Assembly (NCBI GenBank): GCA_963795415.1
Contig: CAWCHQ010000003.1
Location: forward strand, 806,001-870,000
DNA: 64,000 bases
Origin: CAVSUZ01 sp963795415
Lineage (GTDB): Bacteria > Pseudomonadota > Alphaproteobacteria > Acetobacterales > Acetobacteraceae
Reading direction: 5' to 3'
The notes beneath the pieces were generated by a model that saw nothing but the letters and a program-made list of their open reading frames with translations, ran no database searches and was not told where the DNA came from. A program made the position numbers and the translations under genes. Below are positions 5,370 through 13,621 of this stretch, one piece after another (position 1 is the first letter of the stretch; every line of letters begins with the position of its first letter).

Positions 5370-8072
5370 TTGAGCGACACACCACCCCCCGGCCCACCCG
5401 AGGACCTGCAGCCCGTCACGCTCGAGGAGGAGATGCGCCGCTCCTACCTCGATTACGCCATGTCGGTCATCGTCGCCCGGGCCCTGCCGGACGCCCGCGA
5501 TGGCCTCAAGCCCGTCCACCGCCGCATCCTCTATGCGATGCAGGAATCCGGCTACACGCCAGACAAGCCCTACCGCAAATCCGCCCGCGTCGTCGGCGAC
5601 GTCATGGGCAAATACCACCCGCACGGCGACCTCGCGATCTACGACGCCATGGTCCGCATGGCCCAGCCCTTCTCCATGCGGGTCCGCCTGATCGACGGCC
5701 AGGGCAATTTCGGCTCGGTCGACAACGATCCCCCGGCGGCCATGCGATACACCGAGGTCCGGCTCGCCAAAGCCGCCATGATGCTGCTGCAGGACATCGA
5801 CAAGGATACCGTCGATTTCCAGCCCAATTACGACGAATCCGAAAGCGAGCCCCGTGTCCTCCCCGCCGCCTTCCCCAACCTGCTCATCAACGGAGGATCG
5901 GGGATCGCCGTCGGCATGGCCACCAACATCCCGACCCACAACCCTACCGAGATCATGGATGCCACCCTGACCCTGGTCGATAACCCGGACACTACGCTCG
6001 AAGAGCTGATGCGCATCGTCCCTGGCCCGGATTTCCCCACCGGGGGCATCATCCTGGGCCGGGCCGGCATCCGCAGCGCGTTCGAAACCGGCCGTGGGTC
6101 CCTGATCCTCCGCGCCCGGGCGGAAATCGAGGAAATCCGCCGCGATCGCCAGGCTATCATCGTCAGCGAACTCCCCTACCAGGTGAACAAGGCCGCCCTG
6201 CTGGAGCGCATCGGCGAGCTCGTCCGCGCCAAGCAGGTCGAAGGCATCGGCGAAATGCGCGACGAATCCGACCGCTCCGGCATGCGCGTCGTGATCGAAA
6301 TCAGGCGCGAGGCCACCGCCGAAATCGTGCTGAACCAGTTGTTCCGCCACACCAACCTGCAGATCAGCTTCGGCGTGAACATGCTTGCCCTGGACGGCGG
6401 ACGGCCGCGGCTGCTCGGCCTCAAGGACGCCTTGGTGGCCTTCATCGCCTTCCGCGAAGACGTCATCCTCCGCCGCAGCCGCTTCGAACTCGCCAAGGCC
6501 CGCGACCGCGCACATCTTCTGGTCGGGCTTGCCATCGCGGTGGCCAATATCGACGAGGTCATCCGCGTCATCCGCGCCAGCCCCGATCCTGCCTCCGCCC
6601 GCGCCGAACTCATGGCCCGCGACTGGCCCGCGGCCGATGTCGGCGCCCTGCTCGCCCTGATCGACGAGCCGGGCAACGTCATCTCCCCGGAGAACACCGT
6701 CCGCCTTACCGACGCCCAGGCCCGCGGCATCCTGGACCTGCGGCTGCAACGCCTGACCGGCCTGGAACGCGAGAAGATCACCGCGGAGATGACCGAAGTC
6801 TCCGGCACCATCCGCGAACTCCTTGAAATCCTTGGCTCCCACATCCGCCGGATGGAGGTCATGCGCGAGGAACTCCTGAAGGCCCGCGCCGACCTGGCCT
6901 CCCCCCGGCTGACTACGATCGAGGAAGCTGCCGCCGACCAGGACGACGAAAACCTGATCGAGCCGGGCCAGATGGTCGTCACCATCACCCGTGACGGGTT
7001 CATCAAGCGTACCCCGCTCGACACCTTCCGCGCCCAGAACCGCGGTGGAAGAGGCCGCACCGGGGCATCCACGAGGGGCGACGACATCGTCACCCGCAGC
7101 TTCAATGCCCATACGCATCAATGGGTTCTGTTCTTTTCTTCAGGCGGCAAAGCATTCCGCGAAAAGGTCTGGCGCCTGCCGGAAGCCAGTCCCACCGCCA
7201 AGGGCCGCGCCCTGGTGAACCTGCTCCCGGAACTGGGCCAGGATACCATCACGGCTGTTCTGCCGCTTCCCCAGGACGAAAGCCTCTGGGACAGCCTGCA
7301 CCTCGTTTTCGCCACCGCCTCCGGCAACGTCCGGCGCAACCGCCTGTCCGATTTCCGCAATGTGCGCGCCGCGGGCCTGATCGCCATGAAACTCGATGAG
7401 GGCGACCGGTTGATCGGCGTCGCCACCTGCCGGGAAGGCGATGACCTGCTGCTGGCCACCCGCAAGGGCCGCTGCATCCGCTTCCAGATCAACGACACGC
7501 TGCGGGTGTTTTCCGGCCGGGACAGCTCCGGGGTCCGCGGCATCCGTCTGGCCACTGGCGACGAGGTGGTCAGCATGTCGGTCCTCCGCCATGTCGATGC
7601 CAGCGTGGAGGAGCGCACCGCCTATCTGAAGCAGCGACGCACCAACGGCGAGGACGAAAACGGCCAGGCCGAACCCGAGGAGGTGGTCGCCGAGGTCAGC
7701 CTCCCGCCCGAACGTATCCAGGCGCTTCAGGAGGCTGAGGAATTCCTGCTGACCGTTACCAATGGCGGTTTCGGCAAGCGCAGCTCCGCCTACGAATACC
7801 GCGTGACCGGAAGGGGCGGGCAGGGGATCGTCAACGTCACTCTCGCGAAACGCAACGGCGGCGCCGTCGTCACGACCTTCCCCGTCAGGGACGGCGACGA
7901 CGTGATGCTAATCACCGACGCCGGGCGTCTTATCCGCATTCCGGTGGACCAGGTCCGCATCACCGGCCGCCCGGCCATGGGCGTGACCCTGTTCCGCCTC
8001 GATAAGCAGGAGCAGGTGATGAGCGTGTTCCCGGTCGTGGATGGGGAAGTGGAGGAGGCCGGGGATGGTTAA
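5370..8072 (+). CDS. gyrA: DNA gyrase subunit A
   Basis: A 900-residue GyrA, the DNA-cutting and rejoining subunit that with GyrB introduces negative supercoils. Visible parts: the N-terminal winged-helix breakage domain with the active-site Tyr127 in AAMRYTEVR, the QRDR near residue 80 (GKYHPHGDLAIYD), the tower and coiled-coil, and a C-terminal beta-pinwheel beginning with a GyrA-box variant (AQNRGGRGRTG). An acidic insertion (about residues 755-775) interrupts the C-terminal domain; I recall similar insertions in alphaproteobacteria. The start is TTG at 5370 and no in-frame ATG lies upstream. Odd point: the residue equivalent to E. coli Ser83 is Leu88 (codon 5631-5633), a change linked elsewhere to fluoroquinolone resistance. 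The 3' end overlaps coaD by 8 bases. Confidence 0.97.
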   Translation: MSDTPPPGPPEDLQPVTLEEEMRRSYLDYAMSVIVARALPDARDGLKPVHRRILYAMQESGYTPDKPYRKSARVVGDVMGKYHPHGDLAIYDAMVRMAQPFSMRVRLIDGQGNFGSVDNDPPAAMRYTEVRLAKAAMMLLQDIDKDTVDFQPNYDESESEPRVLPAAFPNLLINGGSGIAVGMATNIPTHNPTEIMDATLTLVDNPDTTLEELMRIVPGPDFPTGGIILGRAGIRSAFETGRGSLILRARAEIEEIRRDRQAIIVSELPYQVNKAALLERIGELVRAKQVEGIGEMRDESDRSGMRVVIEIRREATAEIVLNQLFRHTNLQISFGVNMLALDGGRPRLLGLKDALVAFIAFREDVILRRSRFELAKARDRAHLLVGLAIAVANIDEVIRVIRASPDPASARAELMARDWPAADVGALLALIDEPGNVISPENTVRLTDAQARGILDLRLQRLTGLEREKITAEMTEVSGTIRELLEILGSHIRRMEVMREELLKARADLASPRLTTIEEAAADQDDENLIEPGQMVVTITRDGFIKRTPLDTFRAQNRGGRGRTGASTRGDDIVTRSFNAHTHQWVLFFSSGGKAFREKVWRLPEASPTAKGRALVNLLPELGQDTITAVLPLPQDESLWDSLHLVFATASGNVRRNRLSDFRNVRAAGLIAMKLDEGDRLIGVATCREGDDLLLATRKGRCIRFQINDTLRVFSGRDSSGVRGIRLATGDEVVSMSVLRHVDASVEERTAYLKQRRTNGEDENGQAEPEEVVAEVSLPPERIQALQEAEEFLLTVTNGGFGKRSSAYEYRVTGRGGQGIVNVTLAKRNGGAVVTTFPVRDGDDVMLITDAGRLIRIPVDQVRITGRPAMGVTLFRLDKQEQVMSVFPVVDGEVEEAGDG

Positions 8073-8580
8073 GCCGCGGCCACGGGTCGGGCTTTATCCC
8101 GGCACGTTCGACCCGATGCATAACGGGCATCTGGACGTGATCGCCCGCGCCGCCCGGCTGCTGGACCGCCTGGTTGTCGGCGTGGCCGTCAATACCGGCA
8201 AGGGCCCGCTGTTTCAGCTGGAGGAGCGGTTGGAGCTGGTCAACGCCGAGATCGCCGCCGCCTCCAGCCGCAACGGCACCGTCATCGAGGTCCGGCCGTT
8301 TCAGGGCCTGCTTGTCGAATTCGCCCGTGAGATCGGTGCCAGCATGATCATTCGCGGGCTTCGCGCGGTGTCGGATTTCGACTACGAGTTCCAGATGGCC
8401 GGGATGAATTACCGCATGGCGCCGGATGTCGAGACCGTGTTTCTGATGGCCAGCGAACGGCACCAGTTCATCGCCTCGAGGCTGGTCAAGGAAGTGGCAA
8501 CGCTTGGGGGCGATATTGCCTCGTTCGTGCCGCCCCTGACCCTGGAGCGCACGCTGGAACGGCTCGGCCGAAGGGGTTAG
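8065..8580 (+). CDS. coaD: phosphopantetheine adenylyltransferase
   Basis: A 171-residue CoaD, which transfers AMP from ATP to 4'-phosphopantetheine in the penultimate step of coenzyme A synthesis. The nucleotidyltransferase motif is YPGTFDPMHNGH near the N-terminus (T/HxGH type), and the second signature is present as MASERHQFIASRLVKEVA. Length is typical. I chose the ATG at 8065 because GGAGGAGG lies upstream; it overlaps the end of gyrA by 8 bases. Cytosolic. Confidence 0.95.
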   Translation: MVKPRPRVGLYPGTFDPMHNGHLDVIARAARLLDRLVVGVAVNTGKGPLFQLEERLELVNAEIAAASSRNGTVIEVRPFQGLLVEFAREIGASMIIRGLRAVSDFDYEFQMAGMNYRMAPDVETVFLMASERHQFIASRLVKEVATLGGDIASFVPPLTLERTLERLGRRG

Positions 8581-8633
8581 GGGAGGGGGTAAATGCCTCA
8601 CCTGCCAACGCATTGAGTAGGAGTTCTCATTTA

Positions 8634-9209
8634 ATGCGCCGACGTACTCTGATCGCGGGCTCCGCCGTCGCGGCTTTCATCACAGGAGTGGACATGCCCG
8701 AGACCGCCAGCGCCCAAAGTCATGAGCTTGACCCGGAGAACACGATCTACCTGGACCTCAAATACGGCCGGGTGGTCATCCAGATGTTCCCCGACATCGC
8801 GCCCCAGGCCGTCGAGCGGGTCAAGACGCTTTGCCGGAAAGGGTTCTACGACGGCACGCCATTCCACCGGGTGATCGAGGGCTTCATGGCTCAGGGTGGC
8901 GATCCGACCGGCACCGGGTCCGGCGGGTCGGACCTGCCCAACCTTCCCGCCGAGTTCACTACCCGGCGGCACTTCGTCCGCGGCACCTGCGGCATGGCCC
9001 GCACCCAGGACCCGAACAGCGCCAACAGCCAGTTTTTCATCATGTTCGCCCCGGCGCCGCATCTGGACGGCCAGTACACGATCTGGGGCCAGGTGGTTGA
9101 GGGGATGGATTTCGTGGACAAGATCAAGCGCGGCAGCGGCGCCAGCGGCGCCGTGCAGAACCCGGACCGGATCGAGCATATGCGCGTTGCGGCTGACGTG
9201 AAGGGATAG
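8634..9209 (+). CDS. exported cyclophilin-type peptidyl-prolyl isomerase
   Basis: 191 residues with a Tat-like leader (MRRRTLIAGSAVAAFITG, ending near TASA) and a full cyclophilin domain: YDGTPFHRVIEGFMAQGGDP, then NSANSQFFIMFAPAPHLDGQ and FVDKIKRG. The catalytic Arg (FHRV), Phe and Gln positions are kept; the Trp of human cyclophilin is replaced, as in many bacterial forms. It should catalyse proline isomerisation during folding outside the cytoplasm. The ATG at 8634 follows TAGGAG; the frame also holds a TTG seven codons upstream. It lies 53 bases after coaD and is probably cotranscribed. Confidence 0.92.
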   Translation: MRRRTLIAGSAVAAFITGVDMPETASAQSHELDPENTIYLDLKYGRVVIQMFPDIAPQAVERVKTLCRKGFYDGTPFHRVIEGFMAQGGDPTGTGSGGSDLPNLPAEFTTRRHFVRGTCGMARTQDPNSANSQFFIMFAPAPHLDGQYTIWGQVVEGMDFVDKIKRGSGASGAVQNPDRIEHMRVAADVKG

Positions 9210-9265
9210 GCAACCCGCATCCCCAGTTGACCAGCACGCCACGTTGGCGTTGAACCCCGCGCGGG

Positions 9266-9341
9266 GAGCCCGTAGCTCAGCTGGTAGAGCACGAGACTTT
9301 TAATCTTGGGGCCGAGGGTTCGAGTCCCTCCGGGCTCACCA
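9266..9341 (+). tRNA. tRNA-Lys (anticodon TTT)
   Basis: A complete cloverleaf. The acceptor stem GAGCCCG/CGGGCTC (9266-9272 with 9331-9337) closes it, the D-arm begins AGCTCAGCTGG, the anticodon loop is CTTTTAA with anticodon TTT, the T-loop is TTCGAGT, and CCA is encoded at 9339-9341. A T6 run at 9343-9348 follows directly. Confidence 0.97.
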
Positions 9342-9746
9342 TTTTTTCAATGACTTACAGGCTGTTCATCTAATTCCGCTTCCGATCTATTTACGAGGCT
9401 CAACATAGGCGAGCCTGGCGGTCCGCCCACTCTCCCGTACCTCAATTCCGCCCAACGCCACCTCCGTCCGGCGCGGCAGGTAAGCCCCGGTCCGTTTTCG
9501 TAACACGCAGACTGCGTGCTCCGGCCTTGCGGCTGTAATGACGGAAGGCGCAAGGCGAGACGCCATGCTCAAGGGGAAAACTGGCGCCTCGCTCGCGGGT
9601 GCTCCGGCTGACAACGGAACGCGATCAAGATGTGCCAAAAGCATTGAGAAACGGTAAACGCCGGTAGCCCCGGCTTTGCGAAGCGGGCTCACCAATCTCC
9701 CGTTAAAACCATGCTCCGCGCGCCGGTGGCCGTGGGGGACTGACCA

Positions 9747-9799
9747 ATACCAGCCGGCCGAGAGTTTGACTCTTGGGTATATGATCGGCCGGCTGGTAT
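9747..9799. repeat. perfect 15-bp inverted repeat
   Basis: ATACCAGCCGGCCGA (9747-9761) pairs exactly with TCGGCCGGCTGGTAT (9785-9799) around a 23-base loop. The ATACCAG...CTGGTAT ends recur in the palindrome at 9842-9871. It could be a pair of operator sites or a mobile palindromic repeat. Confidence 0.8.
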
Positions 9800-9841
9800 C
9801 CTATTGATTTCGCGCGCGGCCGCCCCACCAACCCCACGCGC

Positions 9842-9871
9842 ATACCAGTCGGCCATTCGACCGCCTGGTAT
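9842..9871. repeat. 11-bp inverted repeat related to the one at 9747
   Basis: ATACCAGTCGG (9842-9852) pairs with CCGCCTGGTAT (9861-9871) with one mismatch and an 8-base loop. Its outer seven bases are identical to those of the larger palindrome 43 bases upstream, so the two belong together. Confidence 0.7.
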
Positions 9872-10542
9872 AAATTGGCAGGGTGCTCCATGAAATAGTC
9901 CACCGTTTCTGTGCGCATGTCCGTGGATATTGCGGGATGACGGACTTGATAATCGCCAAATTGCTCCCCTGCACGCTGGTTGCCCAAAAAATGTGCGACA
10001 ATCCCGCTCGCTCGGGACCCTCAAACTACTTCGAGGCAATGGTATCCGGGTCCGAAGGGAAGTTTGGCGCGTCTTCAACGCGAGAAGCCCCAAGGCTTCG
10101 CCGTACTCCGCAAAGCATTCGAACCATCCGCTTCCGTGGCGATTATACGAGCCGCAGTCGCGATGGAGGCCACCCTCCTACGGGCAGAGTGTGCATTTAG
10201 ATGTGTGCCGTCCATCAAGCAGCCGTGATGTGGCGCCGGGCGGACTGGCCGGGGCGCCGCCGGCGTTTTCCTGCCCGGACAGATACCCTAACAGGGCGGA
10301 GGCCGCCGAATCCGGACCGTATGCCGCGCGTGGCCGGGCCCCGGTTGTGGGGCGGCCGCCCGCAAACCAAGGACTCAGCCGACTTCCGAAGGAGGTCGGA
10401 TATTTGGATGGATTTGACCGTCAGCCCCGGGAATAAGCTGATGATCACAGCGTCTGAAGCTCGTGGCCGAGACTTGGCGGAGGCGCTTTCGCGTAGCTGC
10501 CGGCGCCGAGAGGGAAAAGCCGCTCCAGTGAAAGGAGCCGCG

Positions 10543-10920
10543 ATGGCTAAAGCACTTATTGTCCTATTCGTCGCGTTGTCCCTGCTTGCCGGCAACGCCG
10601 CCGCTCGGGGCTTCGGTGGCGGTTCCATGGGCTTTGCGCACCCCGGGTTTGGCGGTCCGGGTTTCACTCAACGTGGCTTCTTTGTTCATCCCGGCTTTGA
10701 TCACCGGGGATTTTTTCATCCAGGGATTCCGCGCCGCGGTTTCTTCCCTCACCCCTTTTTCGGCCGTCCGTTCGTCAATCATAACCGCTTCTTTTTCGGG
10801 GGCTTGTTCGTTGCCCCGGGTGTTCCTATCGCGCCCTACCCCTACTATTATGCTCCGCCGCCTTACCCCTACTATGCGCCTCCCTACTATGCCCCGCCGC
10901 CCTTCTACGCGCCGTATTAG
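10543..10920 (+). CDS. secreted Gly/Phe/Pro/Tyr-rich protein
   Basis: 125 residues. A signal peptide (MAKALIVLFVALSLLAGNAAA) is followed by a low-complexity mature part: about 50 residues of HPGF-, RGFF- and GG-type repeats, then a tail of alternating PYYAPP and PPYPYY. The ATG at 10543 follows AAAGGAG by five bases; an upstream extension in the same frame lacks such a site and looks non-coding. The aromatic-rich, repetitive composition suggests an extracellular or envelope structural protein. No family is recognised and no neighbour hints at a role. Confidence 0.78.
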   Translation: MAKALIVLFVALSLLAGNAAARGFGGGSMGFAHPGFGGPGFTQRGFFVHPGFDHRGFFHPGIPRRGFFPHPFFGRPFVNHNRFFFGGLFVAPGVPIAPYPYYYAPPPYPYYAPPYYAPPPFYAPY

Positions 10921-11073
10921 ACCCTGGAAGACGGGGGCAGGATCAGTCTGATACGTCCTCAACCATCCGCTAAGACCCGCAGAACGGCTCCAGTGGCGCA
11001 CTGGTTGCACTCAACTATCTGAGCCCGCATCATCGTGCCGATGAGGACCTCCTTACCAATGAAATCGGCCCTT

Positions 11074-11214
11074 TCAGCTCCGATGCCGGTCCTGCCGCAG
11101 CCCGATGGCCAGAGCCAGAATCACTGCCAGCAGGAACAGAACCCCCGGCCCTGCTTTCAGAAGGAAATACAGGACCTCTTCCTGGGGCGAATAGAACGGA
11201 TGCATGCCGAACAT
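11074..11214 (-). CDS. 46-residue single-pass membrane protein
   Basis: The ATG at 11214 follows GAGGAAGGGG and opens a 46-residue frame: a short N-terminus (MFGMHPFYSPQEEVLYFLLK), one hydrophobic helix of about 19 residues (VLFLLAVILALAIG), then a basic tail LRQDRHRS and TGA. The arrangement is what a small inner-membrane protein with a cytoplasmic basic end should look like. It has no homologue I can name. A strong ribosome-binding site and a clean helix argue for a real gene despite its size. Confidence 0.6.
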   Translation of the reverse strand: MFGMHPFYSPQEEVLYFLLKAGPGVLFLLAVILALAIGLRQDRHRS

Positions 11215-11248
11215 CCCAATCCCCTTCCTCGACTTCAGCTCGTATCGG

Positions 11249-11305
11249 CCCCGAACCGGAATCGATACGTTGTTCGTTATCCGGATATCCGACTCAGGTT
11301 CGGGG
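11249..11305. repeat. inverted repeat upstream of the 46-residue gene
   Basis: CCCCGAACC (11249-11257) is repeated in inverse as GGTTCGGGG (11297-11305). It lies 35-91 bases upstream of the small membrane-protein ATG on the minus strand and may be a regulatory site. The rest of 11215-11618 shows no gene. Confidence 0.5.
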
Positions 11306-11365
11306 CGCTGTCGCTCTGCAACTCACGCTTATCTGCGGCTGGATTTCCGGGCGTCCTGTGGAGAT

Positions 11366-11396
11366 GCGCATCGTATGCGAAAGCATACCAATGCGC
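11366..11396. repeat. strong hairpin
   Basis: GCGCAT and GTATGC on the left pair with GCATAC and ATGCGC on the right around a GAAA tetraloop (11379-11382), a 12-bp stem with one small bulge. GNRA-type loops are very stable in RNA, so this may be an RNA element, but no flanking T-run marks a terminator. Confidence 0.55.
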
Positions 11397-11618
11397 TCGT
11401 GGAACGGAAGGCGTTTTTGGTCAAGCGCGATCTGCCCGGATGCCATCACGTTTTTGTGAGTCGTTCTTCATGAGCCGATGAGCCGAGGCACAGACGGACT
11501 CAACCTGTGGGCGGTCAGCTATCTCACAGCAGCGGCGCGATGTTCTGACCGCGCGCGACCCCTCCGCCCGCTCCAACCCGCGCGCGATCTACCGGGATTC
11601 CCTCGGATTTCGGGTATG

Positions 11619-11780
11619 TCAGTACCCCATGCCTCCGCCGCCTCCGGAACCGCCGCCGGTCTCCGGCTGGTTCGCATCAGTGCCGGGGGAGGTGGGCGTC
11701 AAGCTATTGCCGGGTGCACACGCCGCAAGCCACAGCGCCAGACCGAGAGTCGAAGCCAGCATCAGCCAGAACCGCGACAT
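11619..11780 (-). CDS. 53-residue lipoprotein
   Basis: The ATG at 11780 is preceded by AGGAGG at ideal spacing. The product begins with a lipoprotein signal (MSRFWLMLASTLGLALWLAAC; the lipobox LAAC puts the modified Cys at residue 21). The mature part is only about 33 residues, Thr/Pro/Asn-rich, ending in a glycine run (GGGSGGGGGMGY). It should be a lipid-anchored envelope peptide. Homologues are unknown to me. The signal sequence and ribosome-binding site make it credible despite its length. It is transcribed away from the terminator at 11874-11903. Confidence 0.68.
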   Translation of the reverse strand: MSRFWLMLASTLGLALWLAACAPGNSLTPTSPGTDANQPETGGGSGGGGGMGY

Positions 11781-11873
11781 TGAACATCCTCCTGAGCGCG
11801 ATGGAGGTTGACGCCGGATGGCGTGCCATATTCCGAAGCCGGCTCTCGCCTGCGGGGAGTCGCTTAAAAAAGA

Positions 11874-11903
11874 AGGCCGTCCCGGAAGGACGGCCTAGTT
11901 TTT
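11874..11903. terminator. bidirectional Rho-independent terminator
   Basis: AGGCCGTCC (11874-11882) pairs with GGACGGCCT (11888-11896) around CGGAA. T5 follows on the plus strand (11899-11903), and on the minus strand the stem is followed by TTCTTTTTT. It sits directly after the stop of the phosphodiesterase pseudogene on the minus strand. Confidence 0.8.
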
Positions 11904-11910
11904 GGATCGG

Positions 11911-12570
11911 TTAAGGGAGCCGCTTGATAGGCTTCGGTCCCACATACGACCTATGAAATACTTCATTGACAAAACAGCCATGCCCCCGGTGGGGCATGAA
12001 ACGATGTGAGAAATGGTCGATCCCGGCGAAATATACTGCCGCCAGGTCCCAGGATCCGGTTCCCATCAGCTCCGTCGCGGCTGCGTGGATGCTCATCGTC
12101 CCGGCGATTATGCCGGCAAGATCATGCAGGCTTTTGTCGTTCGCCTGATCGACCTTCTGCCACTCCGGCGCGAACAGGCGCAGTATGTCGCCGGTGATCT
12201 CCGTGCCATGAATGCGCAGCTCGGCAAGGCGCTCGGCCAGCGAATGCGGATGGACCGTGCCGGGGAGCAGGTTGTCATCCGGCTCGTCATCCGTGCCAAC
12301 GGGAAACCGGTTCGAGACCATCGCGCCGTTGATCGGCTCGGCCGGATGCGACGGCCACCAGCCGACAACGATGCAGCGCTGGCCGTTCTGGTTCAGGATG
12401 TTCCAGAACGCCTTGGTTTTACGACCGAGATTGCTAACGGACCGGATCGACAGCTTGTCCTCCGCCGGTTCCAGGAAGCCGTGAATGCCGTGCTTGGCCG
12501 GGCGCTTGCCCGTGGCGATGGAGGTTCACACCATCGGGCTGAGCGGCGGAGAGATGGTGCGGAGTTGCCG
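11911..12570 (-). pseudogene. type I phosphodiesterase/nucleotide pyrophosphatase, broken
   Basis: Reading the minus strand from about 12570 gives RTISPPLSPMV, an in-frame TGA at 12526-12528, then TSIATGKRPAKHGIHGFLEP and onward to AVYFAGIDHFSHRFMPHR. This is the metal-binding core of alkaline-phosphatase-superfamily phosphodiesterases: the catalytic Thr is in TSIATGKRPAKHG and DHFSH carries metal ligands. Relatives read MVWTSIATG, so TGG appears to have become TGA. The N-terminal DGLR-type metal site is absent, and after FMPHR about 25 unrelated residues run to the stop at 11911. It is therefore truncated at both ends as well as interrupted. The terminator at 11874 follows directly. Confidence 0.78.
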
Positions 12571-13171
12571 TGTTGGTCGATATCTGGACGACCGATTCAG
12601 AGGCGAGGTGTGCGCCTGTAAAGAATACAGGATGGAAAAACACCCGTTCCCTATATTTACGGCTCCCCCTCGTTTAGACAAACCTCGTGCTGTATCCCGC
12701 GCGGGAGCCGCCGATCCGTACGTTGATCGTTCTGCTCTTGGCTAATCTTATTGATGCGCTGGATCCAGACCCCCTCCAATAAACTGCGAAGGTATCCATC
12801 GGTATATAGATCGGTGACGCTGCGGCCGAGCCGCCCCGGCCAGCGCCGCGCTTACCAGTGCCGATAGCCATGCCCAACGTCGCAACTTATCGGATTCCGT
12901 GACACTCGGTCGTCCTCCCGCCGGATCGGTTTGCGCTGCGAGCGGGATACGAAAGTACAGCCCGAGCGTTCAAGCTCGTCCCCGACATAGATCACAACTC
13001 TCAGAGAATGTGCCATCAAAACGATCGATGTCTTGTCGGATCAAATCGCCTCTGGCAATGTGCTCCGATTTCCGCTGATCCGCACCGCAGCATCGCCGTG
13101 CGGAGCGCAATGGCATAGGCTTCGCCCACCGCGACCCACCTCGCCCGACGCCCGCCTAAACGGAGACCCCC
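12571..13171. other. 600-base spacer without a confident gene
   Basis: Between the phosphodiesterase remnant and aroQ I see only short frames. One minus-strand reading near 12780-12900 begins with a hydrophobic stretch like a signal peptide (LRRWAWLSALVSAALAGAA) but lacks a clear ribosome-binding site and a conserved continuation. aroQ promoter elements are probably within the last 150 bases but are not identifiable by eye. Confidence 0.4.
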
Positions 13172-13618
13172 ATGAGCCGCCTCGTCTTCATCCTCAACGG
13201 CCCCAACCTCAACCTGCTCGGCAAGCGCCAGCCCCACATCTACGGCCACGAAACGCTCGCCGACATCGAAGCCGCCTGCCGCAAACTCGCCGACGAGCTC
13301 AATCTCCAGATCCGCTTCCACCAGAGCAACCGGGAATACGAAATCGTGGACTGGGTCCACGAAGCGCGGGACATCGCCGGCGGCATCGTCATCAACCCCG
13401 CCGCCTTCACCCACTACTCGGTCGCCATCCTGGATGCGCTCAACACCTTCGATCCGCCGGTAATCGAGGTGCACATCTCCAACGTCCATCAGCGCGAGGA
13501 ATTCCGCCACCACTCCTTCGTCTCGCTGCGCGCCAACGGCGTGATCGCGGGGTTCGGCACACAGGGCTATCAGCTCGCGCTGCGCCGCATCGCCACTCTT
13601 ATCGAGCAGAAGGCTTGA
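13172..13618 (+). CDS. aroQ: 3-dehydroquinate dehydratase, type II
   Basis: A 148-residue type II dehydroquinase, which converts 3-dehydroquinate to 3-dehydroshikimate. It begins VFILNGPNLNLLGKRQPHIY with the catalytic Tyr24, has NREYEIVDWVH for substrate binding, and EVHISNVHQREEFRHHS carries the catalytic His. Type II enzymes are small, soluble dodecamers. A GGAGA lies just upstream of the ATG. As the first gene of a catabolic group (Gfo/Idh/MocA oxidoreductase, dehydroshikimate dehydratase, shikimate/quinate dehydrogenase, protocatechuate dioxygenase) it may serve quinate breakdown rather than, or as well as, aromatic amino-acid synthesis. Confidence 0.93.
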   Translation: MSRLVFILNGPNLNLLGKRQPHIYGHETLADIEAACRKLADELNLQIRFHQSNREYEIVDWVHEARDIAGGIVINPAAFTHYSVAILDALNTFDPPVIEVHISNVHQREEFRHHSFVSLRANGVIAGFGTQGYQLALRRIATLIEQKA

Positions 13619-13621
13619 GCC

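Larger units (their letters stand above)
9342..10542. other. 1.2-kb region without a recognisable gene
   Basis: Several short frames are open on both strands here, but none shows a known domain, a signal peptide or a good ribosome-binding site. The only clear structures are the palindromes at 9747-9799 and 9842-9871. The position directly behind a tRNA gene would suit the scar of an excised integrative element, but I found no integrase remnant and no repeat of the tRNA 3' end. Confidence 0.5.

Noticed and set aside
4959..7121. Long minus-strand open frame of about 720 codons opposite gyrA
   Set aside because: It lies antisense to a clear gyrA, has low-complexity Gly/Asp/Val content expected from the complement of a GC-rich gene, and shows no domain.
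9266..9341. tRNA-Lys as an integration site with an element to its right
   Set aside because: No repeat of the tRNA 3' end and no integrase remnant found within the window.
9387..10093. Overlapping minus-strand frames of 100-135 codons behind the tRNA gene
   Set aside because: No recognisable domain, signal peptide or ribosome-binding site, and they cross perfect palindromes. Kept as a gene-free region.
11035..11481. Plus-strand frame of 148 codons
   Set aside because: It overlaps the better-supported 46-residue minus-strand gene and two palindromes, and has no domain or signal.
12674..12877. Minus-strand 67-codon frame upstream of aroQ
   Set aside because: No homology and no ribosome-binding site. 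A neighbouring frame has a signal-like stretch but the evidence is too weak to call a gene.
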